A DNA stretch of 64,000 nt from Rudanella paleaurantiibacter (GTDB lineage: Bacteria; Bacteroidota; Bacteroidia; Cytophagales; Spirosomataceae). Below, piece by piece: positions 18,428 through 27,420 of the stretch (its first letter is position 1; every line of letters begins with the position of its first letter). The stretch spans positions 124,001 through 188,000 of the forward strand of contig NZ_WELI01000002.1 of assembly GCF_009184635.1 (NCBI RefSeq), read 5' to 3'. The notes beneath the pieces were generated by a model. The model did no database searches, was not told the DNA's origin, and saw nothing but the letters and a program-made list of their open reading frames with translations. Both the position numbers and the translations under genes were made by a program.

Positions 18428-19327
18428 TCACACTTTGTCTAAGACATAAGCAATTTGAACTACTGGCAAATACAGAAAAGAACCAAACATCAGCTGTAGC
18501 GCACTCCGGTCAGTCCCTAATTTAACCAGGCGGAAGTTTAGGTAGAGAAAAGCTAAACCAGCCACTATGCTCACCCAGGCTGAAACTACTCCTGTGAAGC
18601 CCAATAGCGTTGGCAAAACACTCGTAGGTAATAAGACCAGCGTAAATACAAGTACAATAAGTGCTGTATTGTACGATTTGGCGTTTGCCAATGGCAACAA
18701 TCGAAACCCAGCTTTGCGATAATCATCATCCAACACCCACGCAATAGCCCAAAAATGTGGAAACTGCCAGATGAACTGAACACCGAATAGTACGATTGCT
18801 TCCAGATCAATTGTTCCTTTCGCAGCTACACAACCAATAAGTGGTGGAAGCCCTCCGGGAATAGCCCCAACAAACACAGCAATTGGACCAACTCGCTTGA
18901 GCGGGGTGTAGGCGAAGCTGTACAAAAGGTACGAAACGAATGATATCGCAGCTGTCAGCGGATTAAACCACAGTGCTTGAGTTAATAGACCAACAAACAG
19001 CAATACACCAACGAAATACAACGCGCTTCGCTTACTTAACCGACCAGAAGGTAAGGGACGAGTGCCTGTCCGATTCATCAGTCGATCTAGCTCAATTTCC
19101 AGTATCTGATTTGTTGCGTTGGCAGCACCTGTAATCATCAGACCACTGATGCTAAACAACAGAATCATGCCTGCGTTATAGCTTTCTTTGGTAGCCAGCA
19201 TGTATCCAAGCGCGCCCGACAGACCGACAATCACGGCCAAACGGAGTTTGAGTAACTCCACATAGGCTTTGATCTTGGTTCGCCAACGTACCCTCGTCGA
19301 ATCTTTTCTTTCCTCTACCGTCATCAT
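18428..19327 (-). CDS. ctaB: Protohaem IX farnesyltransferase (haem O synthase)
   Basis: This enzyme farnesylates haem B to haem O in the inner membrane, the first step to haem A for the oxidase. It has 299 aa with about nine membrane helices. The catalytic polyprenyl-diphosphate motifs are visible: NATNQILEIELDRLMNRTGT then RPLPSGRL (residues about 73-100), and a second acidic patch at DDDYRKAG. Its ATG overlaps the ctaA stop (ATGA). A second ATG one codon in is equally possible. Confidence 0.93.
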   Translation of the reverse strand: MMTVEERKDSTRVRWRTKIKAYVELLKLRLAVIVGLSGALGYMLATKESYNAGMILLFSISGLMITGAANATNQILEIELDRLMNRTGTRPLPSGRLSKRSALYFVGVLLFVGLLTQALWFNPLTAAISFVSYLLYSFAYTPLKRVGPIAVFVGAIPGGLPPLIGCVAAKGTIDLEAIVLFGVQFIWQFPHFWAIAWVLDDDYRKAGFRLLPLANAKSYNTALIVLVFTLVLLPTSVLPTLLGFTGVVSAWVSIVAGLAFLYLNFRLVKLGTDRSALQLMFGSFLYLPVVQIAYVLDKV

Positions 19328-20349
19328 GCTGTATGCACTTCTTTCCCTTCCGATGGTACTCTTTGCTCTGAAAACACAACTTCTTTATTCAACAACAAAA
19401 TGAGGATGAATTGTATTCCCAAAGCTATGATCGCTATGGTTAAATGAATAGGCTGAGCGAAAGCGGGCATTCCAAAGTGAGATAGCGTAATACCAGTCGC
19501 AATTTGTGCCAAAGTCAAGCCCATTACCCATTTGCCCATAGCAGACAACACACCTCCCTCTTGCTCTCTGTAGAACCGCCAATACCAGAGTAACTGCGTC
19601 AAAACCACAATCCACGAAAATGATCTGTGAATAATGAACTTGATACCGAAGTAGTTAACCCATTGATCGCGGTTGGCATTACCCAAACGCTCGGCAACGT
19701 AATCAACTTCTTCACGAACTTGTGTCCCCAACAGAATCTGTATAAGCAACACAAGCGAACTCAGGATAAGAAAACGGTTTACAAAGGCTCTGCTGCGAAT
19801 CGTATCCTTTGGAATAACCCCCGAATAGGATCGAGCCGTAACATAAAGCAGTACCCCTACAATCACTATAGCTACCAGCATGTGTAGGGTAATCATCCAG
19901 GGTGCTAACAGGCTCGACACTACTTTTGAGCCCAGCCATCCCTGAAAGCCGACCAAAATGAATGCCGCGAAGCTAAGCACCGTAATGGTCCGATCTGTTT
20001 TAAAAAAGCGTAGGGAGGAAAGAAAGGTCAGGAAAATAAAGAACCCGGTCAGTACGCCTAAGAGTCGATTTACGTACTCAATCCACGTCTTGACCGGGTT
20101 AAAGACTGTATCGGCGTAACCCCGATGACTGTAGATTTCCTGATAGTTTGACGGAAGTTGAGACACATCCGTCGGAGGGACCCATTGCCCGAAGCATTTA
20201 GGCCAATCAGGACAGCCCATCCCGGAGCCGGTTCCCCTGACAATACCACCCGCCAAGATAACCAGGTAGATGGTAGCAACTGTCAGAAGAGCCAGTCTCC
20301 GGAATTGCCGTTCATTTTTTAACTTAATGGGGTTGCTTAAACTGATCAT
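19324..20349 (-). CDS. ctaA: Haem A synthase (COX15/CtaA family)
   Basis: This enzyme oxidises haem O to haem A. It has 341 aa and eight predicted membrane helices. Haem-ligand histidines occur in YSHRGYADTVFN, WMITLHMLVAIV, FIIHRSFSWIVV and QPIHLTIAIIAL. The family block GTGSGMGCPDWPKCFG is at about residues 41-56. It overlaps the end of subunit I by 26 nt and ctaB by 4 nt, so haem synthesis is translationally tied to the oxidase. Confidence 0.94.
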   Translation of the reverse strand: MISLSNPIKLKNERQFRRLALLTVATIYLVILAGGIVRGTGSGMGCPDWPKCFGQWVPPTDVSQLPSNYQEIYSHRGYADTVFNPVKTWIEYVNRLLGVLTGFFIFLTFLSSLRFFKTDRTITVLSFAAFILVGFQGWLGSKVVSSLLAPWMITLHMLVAIVIVGVLLYVTARSYSGVIPKDTIRSRAFVNRFLILSSLVLLIQILLGTQVREEVDYVAERLGNANRDQWVNYFGIKFIIHRSFSWIVVLTQLLWYWRFYREQEGGVLSAMGKWVMGLTLAQIATGITLSHFGMPAFAQPIHLTIAIIALGIQFILILLLNKEVVFSEQRVPSEGKEVHTA

Positions 20350-22207
20350 TTAAGTTCTGAGCCTCGATTTCCTTCTCCAAACCAATCAACTCATTCTCAT
20401 GCGGAAGGTTTGACTCGGGAGTTTGTGAATAAGGCACGTTTTGCGGGATAAAGTCATCCTTCGCACCAGGCTTGCTGTAGTCGTATGGCCAACGGTATAC
20501 AGCAGGAATTTCTCCTGGCCAGTTACCATGACCCGGCTCGATCGGCGCAGTCCACTCCAGCGTGTTTGATTTCCATGGGTTCTGAGTAGCTTTCTTACCC
20601 CAGAACATGCTATACACAAAGTTGTACAGGAACAGGAATTGTGAACCGAACGCAAAGATGGCAGCAATACTGATGAACGAGTTCATGTCAGCAAAGATGT
20701 TCTTCGTGTAGTCATAGCTTGTGAACGCGTAGTAACGACGCGGGAAGCCAGCAATACCTGTGTAGTGCATTGGGAAGAACACACAGTAGATACCAATGAA
20801 GGTCATCCAGAAGTGAACATACCCCAGCTTATCGTTCATCATCCGACCGAACATCTTTGGGAACCAGTGGTAAACACCAGCCAAAAGACCGAAGGCAGAC
20901 GATGCTCCCATCACAAGGTGGAAGTGAGCAACTACGAAGTACGTATCGTGCAACTGAATATCCAGAGCTGAGTTACCCAGAATCAAACCGGTAACACCAC
21001 CCGAGATAAAGAATGATACCAGACCAATCGAGAACAACATCGCAGGCGTAAACCGGATGTTACCACGCCAGAGCGTTGTAATGTAGTTGAACGCCTTTAC
21101 AGCTGAGGGTACAGCAATAATGAGCGTCAAGAACATAAAGATTGAGCCAAGGAACGGGTTCATACCTGTTACAAACATATGGTGTGCCCATACGATAAAT
21201 GCCAGGAATGCGATACCCATCATTGACGCAATCATGGCACGATAGCCGAAGATTGGCTTACGAGCATTGGTCGCGATAATTTCTGATGTGATGCCCAAGG
21301 CAGGCAACATCACAATGTAAACTTCAGGGTGACCCAGGAACCAAAACAAGTGCTGGAACAGAATTGGGCTACCACCTACGTTTGGCAGTGCCTCACCATT
21401 GATATAAATCTCCGAGAGGTAGAAGCTCGTACCAAATGACCGGTCGAAAATCAACAACAGAGCAGCCGAAAGAAGTACCGGGAATGAAATCAGACCAAGT
21501 ACAGCCGTCAGGAAGAATGCCCAGATTGTCAGCGGCAACTTGCTGAACGACATACCCCGCGTACGCAGGTTGATAACCGTTGTGATGTAGTTAATACCAC
21601 CCAGCAGCTGCGACACAATAAACAAGGCCATGCTGCTCAACCAAAGTGTCATACCCAGTTCTGAACCGATATGCGCTTGTGGCAAAGCACTAAGGGGCGG
21701 ATAAATAACCCAACCACCTGCAGCTGGTCCTGTCTCAATAAAGAGCGACACAAACATGAGCAAACCGGCCAAGAAGAAAAACCAGTATGACAACATGTTC
21801 AAGAAGCCCGATGCCATGTCACGCGCTCCAACCTGAAGTGGAATCAGGAAGTTAGAGAACGTGCCGCTCAAACCAGCTGTCAATACAAAGAACACCATGA
21901 TGGTTCCGTGCATTGTTACAAGGGCCAGGTAAAAGTTCGGATCGAGCTTGTTTGATTCGTTAATCCAGGTTCCGAGAATCGGCTTAAGGAAGCTAAGATT
22001 CATGTCGGGAAACCCTAACTGAAGACGGAAGATAACTGACATACTAATGCCAATGATCGCCCAAACGATACCCGTAATAAGGTATTGCTTCGCAATAGTC
22101 TTGTGATCTTCAGAAAAGACGTAAGTGCGTATAAAACTCTGCGGCTCGTGGTGCTCGTGCTCAGCAATGTGAGCCGTTGTCGCGAGGTTGGTTTCTACAG
22201 TCGCCAT
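20324..22207 (-). CDS. ctaD: Cytochrome c oxidase subunit I
   Basis: This is the catalytic subunit that reduces oxygen and pumps protons, 627 aa with twelve or more membrane helices. Visible motifs include FWFLGHPEVYIVMLP with the A1-type glutamate of the D-channel, WAHHMFVTGMNPF (CuB histidines), the K-channel lysine in AVPSAVKAFNY, and the haem ligand pair in HDTYFVVAHFHLVMG. The HGTIMVFFVLTAGLSG block is near residue 100. It is therefore a haem-copper oxidase of the A1 class. It follows subunit II by 25 nt. Confidence 0.96.
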   Translation of the reverse strand: MATVETNLATTAHIAEHEHHEPQSFIRTYVFSEDHKTIAKQYLITGIVWAIIGISMSVIFRLQLGFPDMNLSFLKPILGTWINESNKLDPNFYLALVTMHGTIMVFFVLTAGLSGTFSNFLIPLQVGARDMASGFLNMLSYWFFFLAGLLMFVSLFIETGPAAGGWVIYPPLSALPQAHIGSELGMTLWLSSMALFIVSQLLGGINYITTVINLRTRGMSFSKLPLTIWAFFLTAVLGLISFPVLLSAALLLIFDRSFGTSFYLSEIYINGEALPNVGGSPILFQHLFWFLGHPEVYIVMLPALGITSEIIATNARKPIFGYRAMIASMMGIAFLAFIVWAHHMFVTGMNPFLGSIFMFLTLIIAVPSAVKAFNYITTLWRGNIRFTPAMLFSIGLVSFFISGGVTGLILGNSALDIQLHDTYFVVAHFHLVMGASSAFGLLAGVYHWFPKMFGRMMNDKLGYVHFWMTFIGIYCVFFPMHYTGIAGFPRRYYAFTSYDYTKNIFADMNSFISIAAIFAFGSQFLFLYNFVYSMFWGKKATQNPWKSNTLEWTAPIEPGHGNWPGEIPAVYRWPYDYSKPGAKDDFIPQNVPYSQTPESNLPHENELIGLEKEIEAQNLNDQFKQPH

Positions 22208-22232
22208 CTTTTATGTTCGTAATTGTCGTTTT

Positions 22233-23348
22233 TTAACGTAATGAAACACTGGCTGATACACCACCCTGTTCGGTTGAAGCTGTAGTACTATCCGACGGTG
22301 CTGCAGCATCAGCGGGCAAATACTTAGCAGCCTTAGCTTTGAGGTTGGCTGGAATACGCGACGCATACTCTGGGAACGAAGTCAAAAGTGGCTTTTGTTC
22401 AGCACACCACTTCTTCCATGACTCCTCGTCTTCTACAATCAGACGGATACGCATTGAGAAGTGACCACGTCCACAAATTTCAGTACAGGCAATCTCGTAC
22501 GTGAAGTCTTGATTATTCAACTCATTCTTCATCTGCTCCGTAGTCTTATCAGCTACAAACCAGAAACGAGTTGGCATACCTGGCACGGCGTCCATCTTCA
22601 CGCGCAAGTGAGGGATGAACACACTATGCAATACATCACGAGCACGGATTTTCAACGCGATCGGCTTACCCACCGGAATGTGCAACTCCGTTGTCGATGT
22701 AAAGTCGTCAAAAGCTTTCTCATCCGAAAAGTCGATACCCGTATCATTGTTGTTGTCGATAAGCTTGTAGTTGAAGTTTCCAAGCTTATTATCGTCAACA
22801 CCCGGGTAGCGTACAATCCAGTTAAATTGCTTTCCAACAATCTCAACCTCTTGGGCATTGGCAGGTGCCTCCGACATAATGTCGCGCCATGCACGCCAGC
22901 CGGTAAATACCATGATTGCCATAACGATCGCCGGAATCACCGTCCAGATCAACTCCAACTTGTGGTTCTCAGGATAATAAGCGGCTTTATAGCCCTTCTT
23001 AGCCTGATACATGTACGAGAAGATAAAGAGAACAGCGTTGGTAATCAGGAATGCCGCCGTAACAATAGCCATGCAGATCCAGAACAAAGAGTCTGTACGA
23101 CGACCATGTGGGGATGCTGCTTCAGGCAAAAAGTACTGCGTAGAATGTAAGAACGACCAGGTTGCAGCGATAGTACCCAAAACCAGGAACACCAGAAACA
23201 TGGCTCCGTTGATCTTGTTACTATAGCCTGTGTAAGAATTCTCTTCTTCTGGGCCATTTACGCCACGCACGACGGCTGCCATACGAGACACCACCAATGC
23301 TGCAAGGGCCAGAAAGATTACAGCTAATAAGCCAACTATGTAGACCAT
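22233..23348 (-). CDS. ctaC: Cytochrome c oxidase subunit II
   Basis: This subunit carries the CuA centre that accepts electrons from cytochrome c or directly from Alternative Complex III. It has 371 aa. Hydrophobic segments at the N-terminus are followed by a periplasmic cupredoxin domain. The complete CuA set CTEICGRGHFSM is near residue 289, and the extra His lies in RDVLHSVFIPHLRVKMDAVPG. There is no fused cytochrome c domain. The C-terminal 60 residues are a low-complexity Ala/Ser/Thr tail. It lies 15 nt after actF. Confidence 0.95.
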   Translation of the reverse strand: MVYIVGLLAVIFLALAALVVSRMAAVVRGVNGPEEENSYTGYSNKINGAMFLVFLVLGTIAATWSFLHSTQYFLPEAASPHGRRTDSLFWICMAIVTAAFLITNAVLFIFSYMYQAKKGYKAAYYPENHKLELIWTVIPAIVMAIMVFTGWRAWRDIMSEAPANAQEVEIVGKQFNWIVRYPGVDDNKLGNFNYKLIDNNNDTGIDFSDEKAFDDFTSTTELHIPVGKPIALKIRARDVLHSVFIPHLRVKMDAVPGMPTRFWFVADKTTEQMKNELNNQDFTYEIACTEICGRGHFSMRIRLIVEDEESWKKWCAEQKPLLTSFPEYASRIPANLKAKAAKYLPADAAAPSDSTTASTEQGGVSASVSLR

Positions 23349-23363
23349 ACTAGTACGGGGATG

Positions 23364-24668
23364 TTAAATGTCGTGATGAATTGCTTCTTCAATCATCGGG
23401 TGATTCTTCGGATACAAGTTCGCTTTGGCAAGCTGCGTCGATACAGACCACATGAAGCCACAAGCGAAAATCAGAATCATACCAAACTCAATAGGGCCAA
23501 AACCACCATGCTCGCCGACAGTACCAGGCATAATGTTGGTGTAGAAATCAAAGTAGTGACCAACAATAATACCCCAGCACGCAATCTTCATAAAGATGTT
23601 CGTCCGCTTTGCATCTCTTGTCATTAAAACCAAGAATGGAAAGACAAAGTTTAAGAACAAGTTGATAAAGAACGGAGCCTGATAGATACCACCGTAACCG
23701 CTGAAACGCTCCCGATAATAGATGGTTTCTTCCGGCAAGTTGGCATAGTAAATCAGCATGAACTGAGCAAACCAAACGTACGTCCAGAAGATACTGAACG
23801 CGAACATGAACTTACCTAAGTCGTGCAGGTGATTCTCATTCACTGCCTGCAGGTACCCACGCTCTTTAAGCGTAATAACTGTCAACGTGATTACCGCCAG
23901 GCCAGTCACGTGCCAGCTTGCGAGGGTGTACCAACCAAACATGGTTGAGAACCAGTGCGTGTCGATCGACATCACAAAGTCCCAGGCAGAAGTAGATGAG
24001 GTTACCGCAAACACTACCAGAAATGCAGTGGCGAACTTGATACTTTTCTCATAATACTCTGTGCCTCCATTCAGGTCTTCCTGAAGTGAGAAATTACGGA
24101 GTATACGCCACAAACCGTACCAGGCAACGAAGTATACTACAATCCGAATCACATAGAATGGCGTATTCAAAAAGCCACTCTTGCCAGCGATGATTGGATC
24201 ATAATGTTCGCTGTTAGGATCGTAGAGATCGTGGTGAGTCCAGTGGAACAAATCATGACCTGCAACAAAAAAGGTAACGAGCATTACAATACCTGTTACA
24301 GGCAAAAAAGCAGGCATGGCTTCAGGAATACGCTTGAAAACCGATGACCAGCCCGCCTGAGCCAAGTAATTGTAGGAGATAAAGAACATACCGATAACTG
24401 ATACGCCAGTAAAATAAACTGCATTCAGCCAAAGGTTGGCCCACAAACGAGTGGTCCACTTAAACCCATGTTCTCCTTCATGACCAGCACTATGTCCCTG
24501 GCCTTGGACTACTTCGTGTGAGTGATCGCCAACACCCGATGCAAGCAGAAACGCTCCAATCGCGACGAGTACCACACCTGCGCCAATACCAATCATTAAT
24601 CGGCGCTTCGACTCGCTCGTGAATTCGTACTCTTGCTCCAGCGATGGAATTGCGTGAACAGATGCCAT
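23364..24668 (-). CDS. actF: Alternative Complex III subunit ActF
   Basis: ActF is one of the two large polytopic subunits of the quinol:cytochrome c oxidoreductase Alternative Complex III. It has 434 aa with about ten membrane helices after a short cytoplasmic N-terminus. His-rich stretches such as GDHSHEVVQGQGHSAGHEG lie near residues 47-65. The family block FAFSIFWTYVWFAQFMLIYY is at about residues 280-300. It follows actE after a 108-nt gap filled by a hairpin and precedes oxidase subunit II by 15 nt. Confidence 0.9.
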   Translation of the reverse strand: MASVHAIPSLEQEYEFTSESKRRLMIGIGAGVVLVAIGAFLLASGVGDHSHEVVQGQGHSAGHEGEHGFKWTTRLWANLWLNAVYFTGVSVIGMFFISYNYLAQAGWSSVFKRIPEAMPAFLPVTGIVMLVTFFVAGHDLFHWTHHDLYDPNSEHYDPIIAGKSGFLNTPFYVIRIVVYFVAWYGLWRILRNFSLQEDLNGGTEYYEKSIKFATAFLVVFAVTSSTSAWDFVMSIDTHWFSTMFGWYTLASWHVTGLAVITLTVITLKERGYLQAVNENHLHDLGKFMFAFSIFWTYVWFAQFMLIYYANLPEETIYYRERFSGYGGIYQAPFFINLFLNFVFPFLVLMTRDAKRTNIFMKIACWGIIVGHYFDFYTNIMPGTVGEHGGFGPIEFGMILIFACGFMWSVSTQLAKANLYPKNHPMIEEAIHHDI

Positions 24669-24684
24669 TTTTAACCGTTTGAGA

Positions 24685-24770
24685 GTTTCAGGTTTCAGGT
24701 TTCAATCGTAGTGATAGAACATTCAGATTATCAAGACTCCGAAACCTGAAACACTATTGAAACTTGAAAC
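24685..24770. repeat. Hairpin of GTTTCAG stutter between actE and actF
   Basis: Three GTTTCAG-like units at 24685-24705 face inverted GTTTCA units at 24741-24770 (read as CTGAAAC and TTGAAAC). Several pairing registers are possible around a 35-nt centre. On the minus strand it starts 7 nt after the actE stop codon. It is the only long gap in the ActA-to-DUF983 run, so it may tune the step from ACIII periplasmic subunits to actF and the oxidase. No T run follows. Confidence 0.6.
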
Positions 24771-24776
24771 AAAAAT

Positions 24777-25382
24777 TTATCCTTGCTGTAGTTTATGAAC
24801 GTACTGAACAATCTTCCAGCGTTCTTCAGGAGTCATCTGAGAGCCATGTGGCCACATACGACCTTTTCCGTGTGTAATCACGTGGAAAATATGACCGTCG
24901 TTCATGGTCTTGTAAGCATCCGCTGAATAACTCGGTACACCTTTGTATTGCTTACCAACCAGACCGTCACCTTTGCCGCCTTCACCATGACAATGCTGGC
25001 AATAGCGACCGTACAGCAACTTGCCTTCCTCCAAAGTTTTCTCTGTCTCTGGAATGGGGTTAGTCAGGGTACGTTCAGCAATGGCAATGCTATCCTTAGG
25101 AATGTTGTAGATCATCAGATCTGCCGATGCACTATCACCTTCACCGAAACGGGTATGGTAATTCGGACGAGCAACTGTTCCCTGAGCTGGCATTCGCATG
25201 TTCAAGCCCATCGGGTTAACCGTATTCGAGTCAATTTGCCTGTACGGCTCATACCCAACCGGGTAATACATATTAGGAGCGAATTCCGACCCAGTGTCGT
25301 TATGACCCTTCGAGCATGAAGTGCTAAGAATCGCAACGCCCAGGAAGGTAAGAGACGCTAGTGTTAACTTCTTCAGTATCAT
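24777..25382 (-). CDS. actE: Alternative Complex III monohaem cytochrome c subunit ActE
   Basis: This periplasmic lipoprotein carries one c-type haem. The start MILKKLTLASLTFLG gives 201 aa. An alternative ATG at 25397, overlapping the actD stop, would add MVRST. The lipobox LSTSC puts the lipidated Cys at about residue 23. The haem motif CQHCH is near residue 128 within LLYGRYCQHCHGEGGKGDG, and a distal Met ligand is likely in RMWPHGSQM. It is encoded between actD and actF as in other Bacteroidota. Confidence 0.92.
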   Translation of the reverse strand: MILKKLTLASLTFLGVAILSTSCSKGHNDTGSEFAPNMYYPVGYEPYRQIDSNTVNPMGLNMRMPAQGTVARPNYHTRFGEGDSASADLMIYNIPKDSIAIAERTLTNPIPETEKTLEEGKLLYGRYCQHCHGEGGKGDGLVGKQYKGVPSYSADAYKTMNDGHIFHVITHGKGRMWPHGSQMTPEERWKIVQYVHKLQQG

Positions 25383-25396
25383 TGTCGATCTTACCA

Positions 25397-25933
25397 TTAA
25401 AACTGCTTAACGTTTACTTCGGCCGCTCCGGCGTCTTTCAGAATTTGCTCGATCCGTCCCTCCACAAGCTGATTTTTGCTCAGGTCGATGGCCATAGCAA
25501 ACTTGTTATCCGTAGTCCGAAGATCGAACATAAGCGGCTTAACGCTGGGTCCGAGGCCATTCGATACGAGAAACGTACCCACCATACCCAGTGCACAGAA
25601 AAGTACCGTTAACTCGAAGATAACCGGTATATAAACTGGGAAGGAATAAGAATCCTTACCCCCTACGACCATAGGCCAGTCGAACTTCTCCGTGTATGCC
25701 GTCAGCGAAAGTGCTGTGAGCGTACCCGTCAAACCGAACAGGAAAGCCGCGATACCCAGGCGTGTGCGGGGATGTCCCAACGCCACATCAAGGCCGTGAA
25801 TTGGAAATGGGGAATAAACTTCGTGAATACGAACCCCTGCTTGTTTTACTTCTTTGACAGCTTTCAGTACTACATCATCGTCGTCGAAGATGCCTACCAG
25901 AAACTTGCCGCCATTGCCGTGTATATCTGCCAT
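25397..25933 (-). CDS. actD: Alternative Complex III subunit ActD (DUF3341)
   Basis: ActD is a 178-aa DUF3341 protein with two membrane helices: one around GIAAFLFGLTGTLTALSLT and one around YIPVIFELTVLFCALGMV. The N-terminal VGIFDDDDVVLKAVKEVKQA and the VYSPFPIHGLDVAL motif are typical of the family. Loops face the cytoplasm and cap the complex. It lies 21 nt after actC. Confidence 0.93.
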   Translation of the reverse strand: MADIHGNGGKFLVGIFDDDDVVLKAVKEVKQAGVRIHEVYSPFPIHGLDVALGHPRTRLGIAAFLFGLTGTLTALSLTAYTEKFDWPMVVGGKDSYSFPVYIPVIFELTVLFCALGMVGTFLVSNGLGPSVKPLMFDLRTTDNKFAMAIDLSKNQLVEGRIEQILKDAGAAEVNVKQF

Positions 25934-25954
25934 TGTTTCGTGAGTCTCTGAGTT

Positions 25955-27382
25955 TTATTCTACGTCTTTGTTAAACGTAGGGTTAGCAACACGCTCGCCT
26001 TTAGCCACACCTGATACAGATTTAGGCAGTTTCTCTGATGAAGACTTGATAATCGTCTTTACCTCGGCCATGTTCACAACCGGCAGGAACTTAGAGAACA
26101 ACAGGAACAACGTGAAGAACAAACCAAACGAGAAGATGTAATCGCTGATGTCGAACAGGGTTGGGTGGAACATGGCCCAGCTCGATGGCAGGTAGTCGCG
26201 GTGCAGAGAGGTCACGATAATCACGAAACGCTCAAACCACATACCAATATTCACAACAACTGACAACACGAACGTCCAGATCACCGAGCGACGAATGGTG
26301 CGCGACCAGAACAGCTGCGGAGAAATTACGTTACAGGTCATCATGGCCCAGTAAGCCCACCAGTAAGGTCCCGTTGCCCGGTTAATGAAGGCGTACGTTT
26401 CAAACTCAACGCCCGAATACCAGGCAATGAAGAACTCCGTCAAGTAAGCAATACCCACAATTGAACCTGTCAGGGTGATTACTTTATTCATGGATTCGAT
26501 GTGCTCAACCGTGATGTAGTCTTCCAGGCGGAATACCACGCGGATGATCAACATCAGGTTCTGCACCATAGCGAATCCAGAGAAGATAGCACCGGCAACG
26601 AAGTAGGGTGGGAAAATAGTGGTGTGCCAACCCGGAATCACCGACGTTGCAAAGTCGAATGATACGATGGTGTGTACCGACAATACGAGAGGTGTTGACA
26701 GACCGGCCAGAATCAAGCTCATGTACTCATAACGAGCCCATGTCTTAGCTGAACCATTCCAACCCATTGACAGAGCGCCGTAGATGTAGCGAGATACTTT
26801 GCTACGAGCCCGGTCGCGGATGGTAGCCAGGTCGGGAATCAGACCCATATACCAGAACACCAACGATACCGTAAAGTACGTACTGATGGCAAACACGTCC
26901 CATACGAGAGGTGACTTGAAGTTTACCCACAACGAACCGAAGGTATTTGGCAGCGGCAATGCCCAGTAAGCCAGCCAGGGGCGGCCCATGTGCATTACGA
27001 TAAAGCTTGCTGCACAGATAACGGCAAAAATCGTCATGGCTTCTGCTGCCCGGTTAACGGCAGTCCGCCACTTTTGGCGGAACAGCAGGAGAATGGCGGA
27101 AATCAGAGTACCGGCGTGACCGATACCTACCCACCACACGAAGTTGGTGATATCCCAGGCCCAACCGATAGTCTTGTTTAGGCCCCAAACGCCCAAACCT
27201 TCCCACCAAGTCCAGAATACACAAGCGGTTCCGTAGATCAATACTACAACCGAAATGGCAAAAGCAATCGTCCACTCTCGGGTGGGACGGCCTTCTACCT
27301 GTCTGCTCACGTCCTCCGTTACATCGGCATAGGTTTTCCCACCGGTAACAAGCGGAGTTCTTACGGACGAAGTGACATGCAT
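25955..27382 (-). CDS. actC: Alternative Complex III subunit ActC (NrfD/PsrC family)
   Basis: ActC is the polytopic quinol-binding subunit of the NrfD family, 475 aa with about ten helices. The N-terminal soluble part is followed by [21 protein letters not shown]. Later blocks include [20 protein letters not shown] with the conserved His and [20 protein letters not shown]. The C-terminal tail is charged. It lies 38 nt after actB and is homologous in fold to ActF. Confidence 0.94.
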   Translation of the reverse strand: MHVTSSVRTPLVTGGKTYADVTEDVSRQVEGRPTREWTIAFAISVVVLIYGTACVFWTWWEGLGVWGLNKTIGWAWDITNFVWWVGIGHAGTLISAILLLFRQKWRTAVNRAAEAMTIFAVICAASFIVMHMGRPWLAYWALPLPNTFGSLWVNFKSPLVWDVFAISTYFTVSLVFWYMGLIPDLATIRDRARSKVSRYIYGALSMGWNGSAKTWARYEYMSLILAGLSTPLVLSVHTIVSFDFATSVIPGWHTTIFPPYFVAGAIFSGFAMVQNLMLIIRVVFRLEDYITVEHIESMNKVITLTGSIVGIAYLTEFFIAWYSGVEFETYAFINRATGPYWWAYWAMMTCNVISPQLFWSRTIRRSVIWTFVLSVVVNIGMWFERFVIIVTSLHRDYLPSSWAMFHPTLFDISDYIFSFGLFFTLFLLFSKFLPVVNMAEVKTIIKSSSEKLPKSVSGVAKGERVANPTFNKDVE

Positions 27383-27420
27383 GGTTTTATCTCAATTAAT
27401 TACGTTGGCTCACTTAAAAA

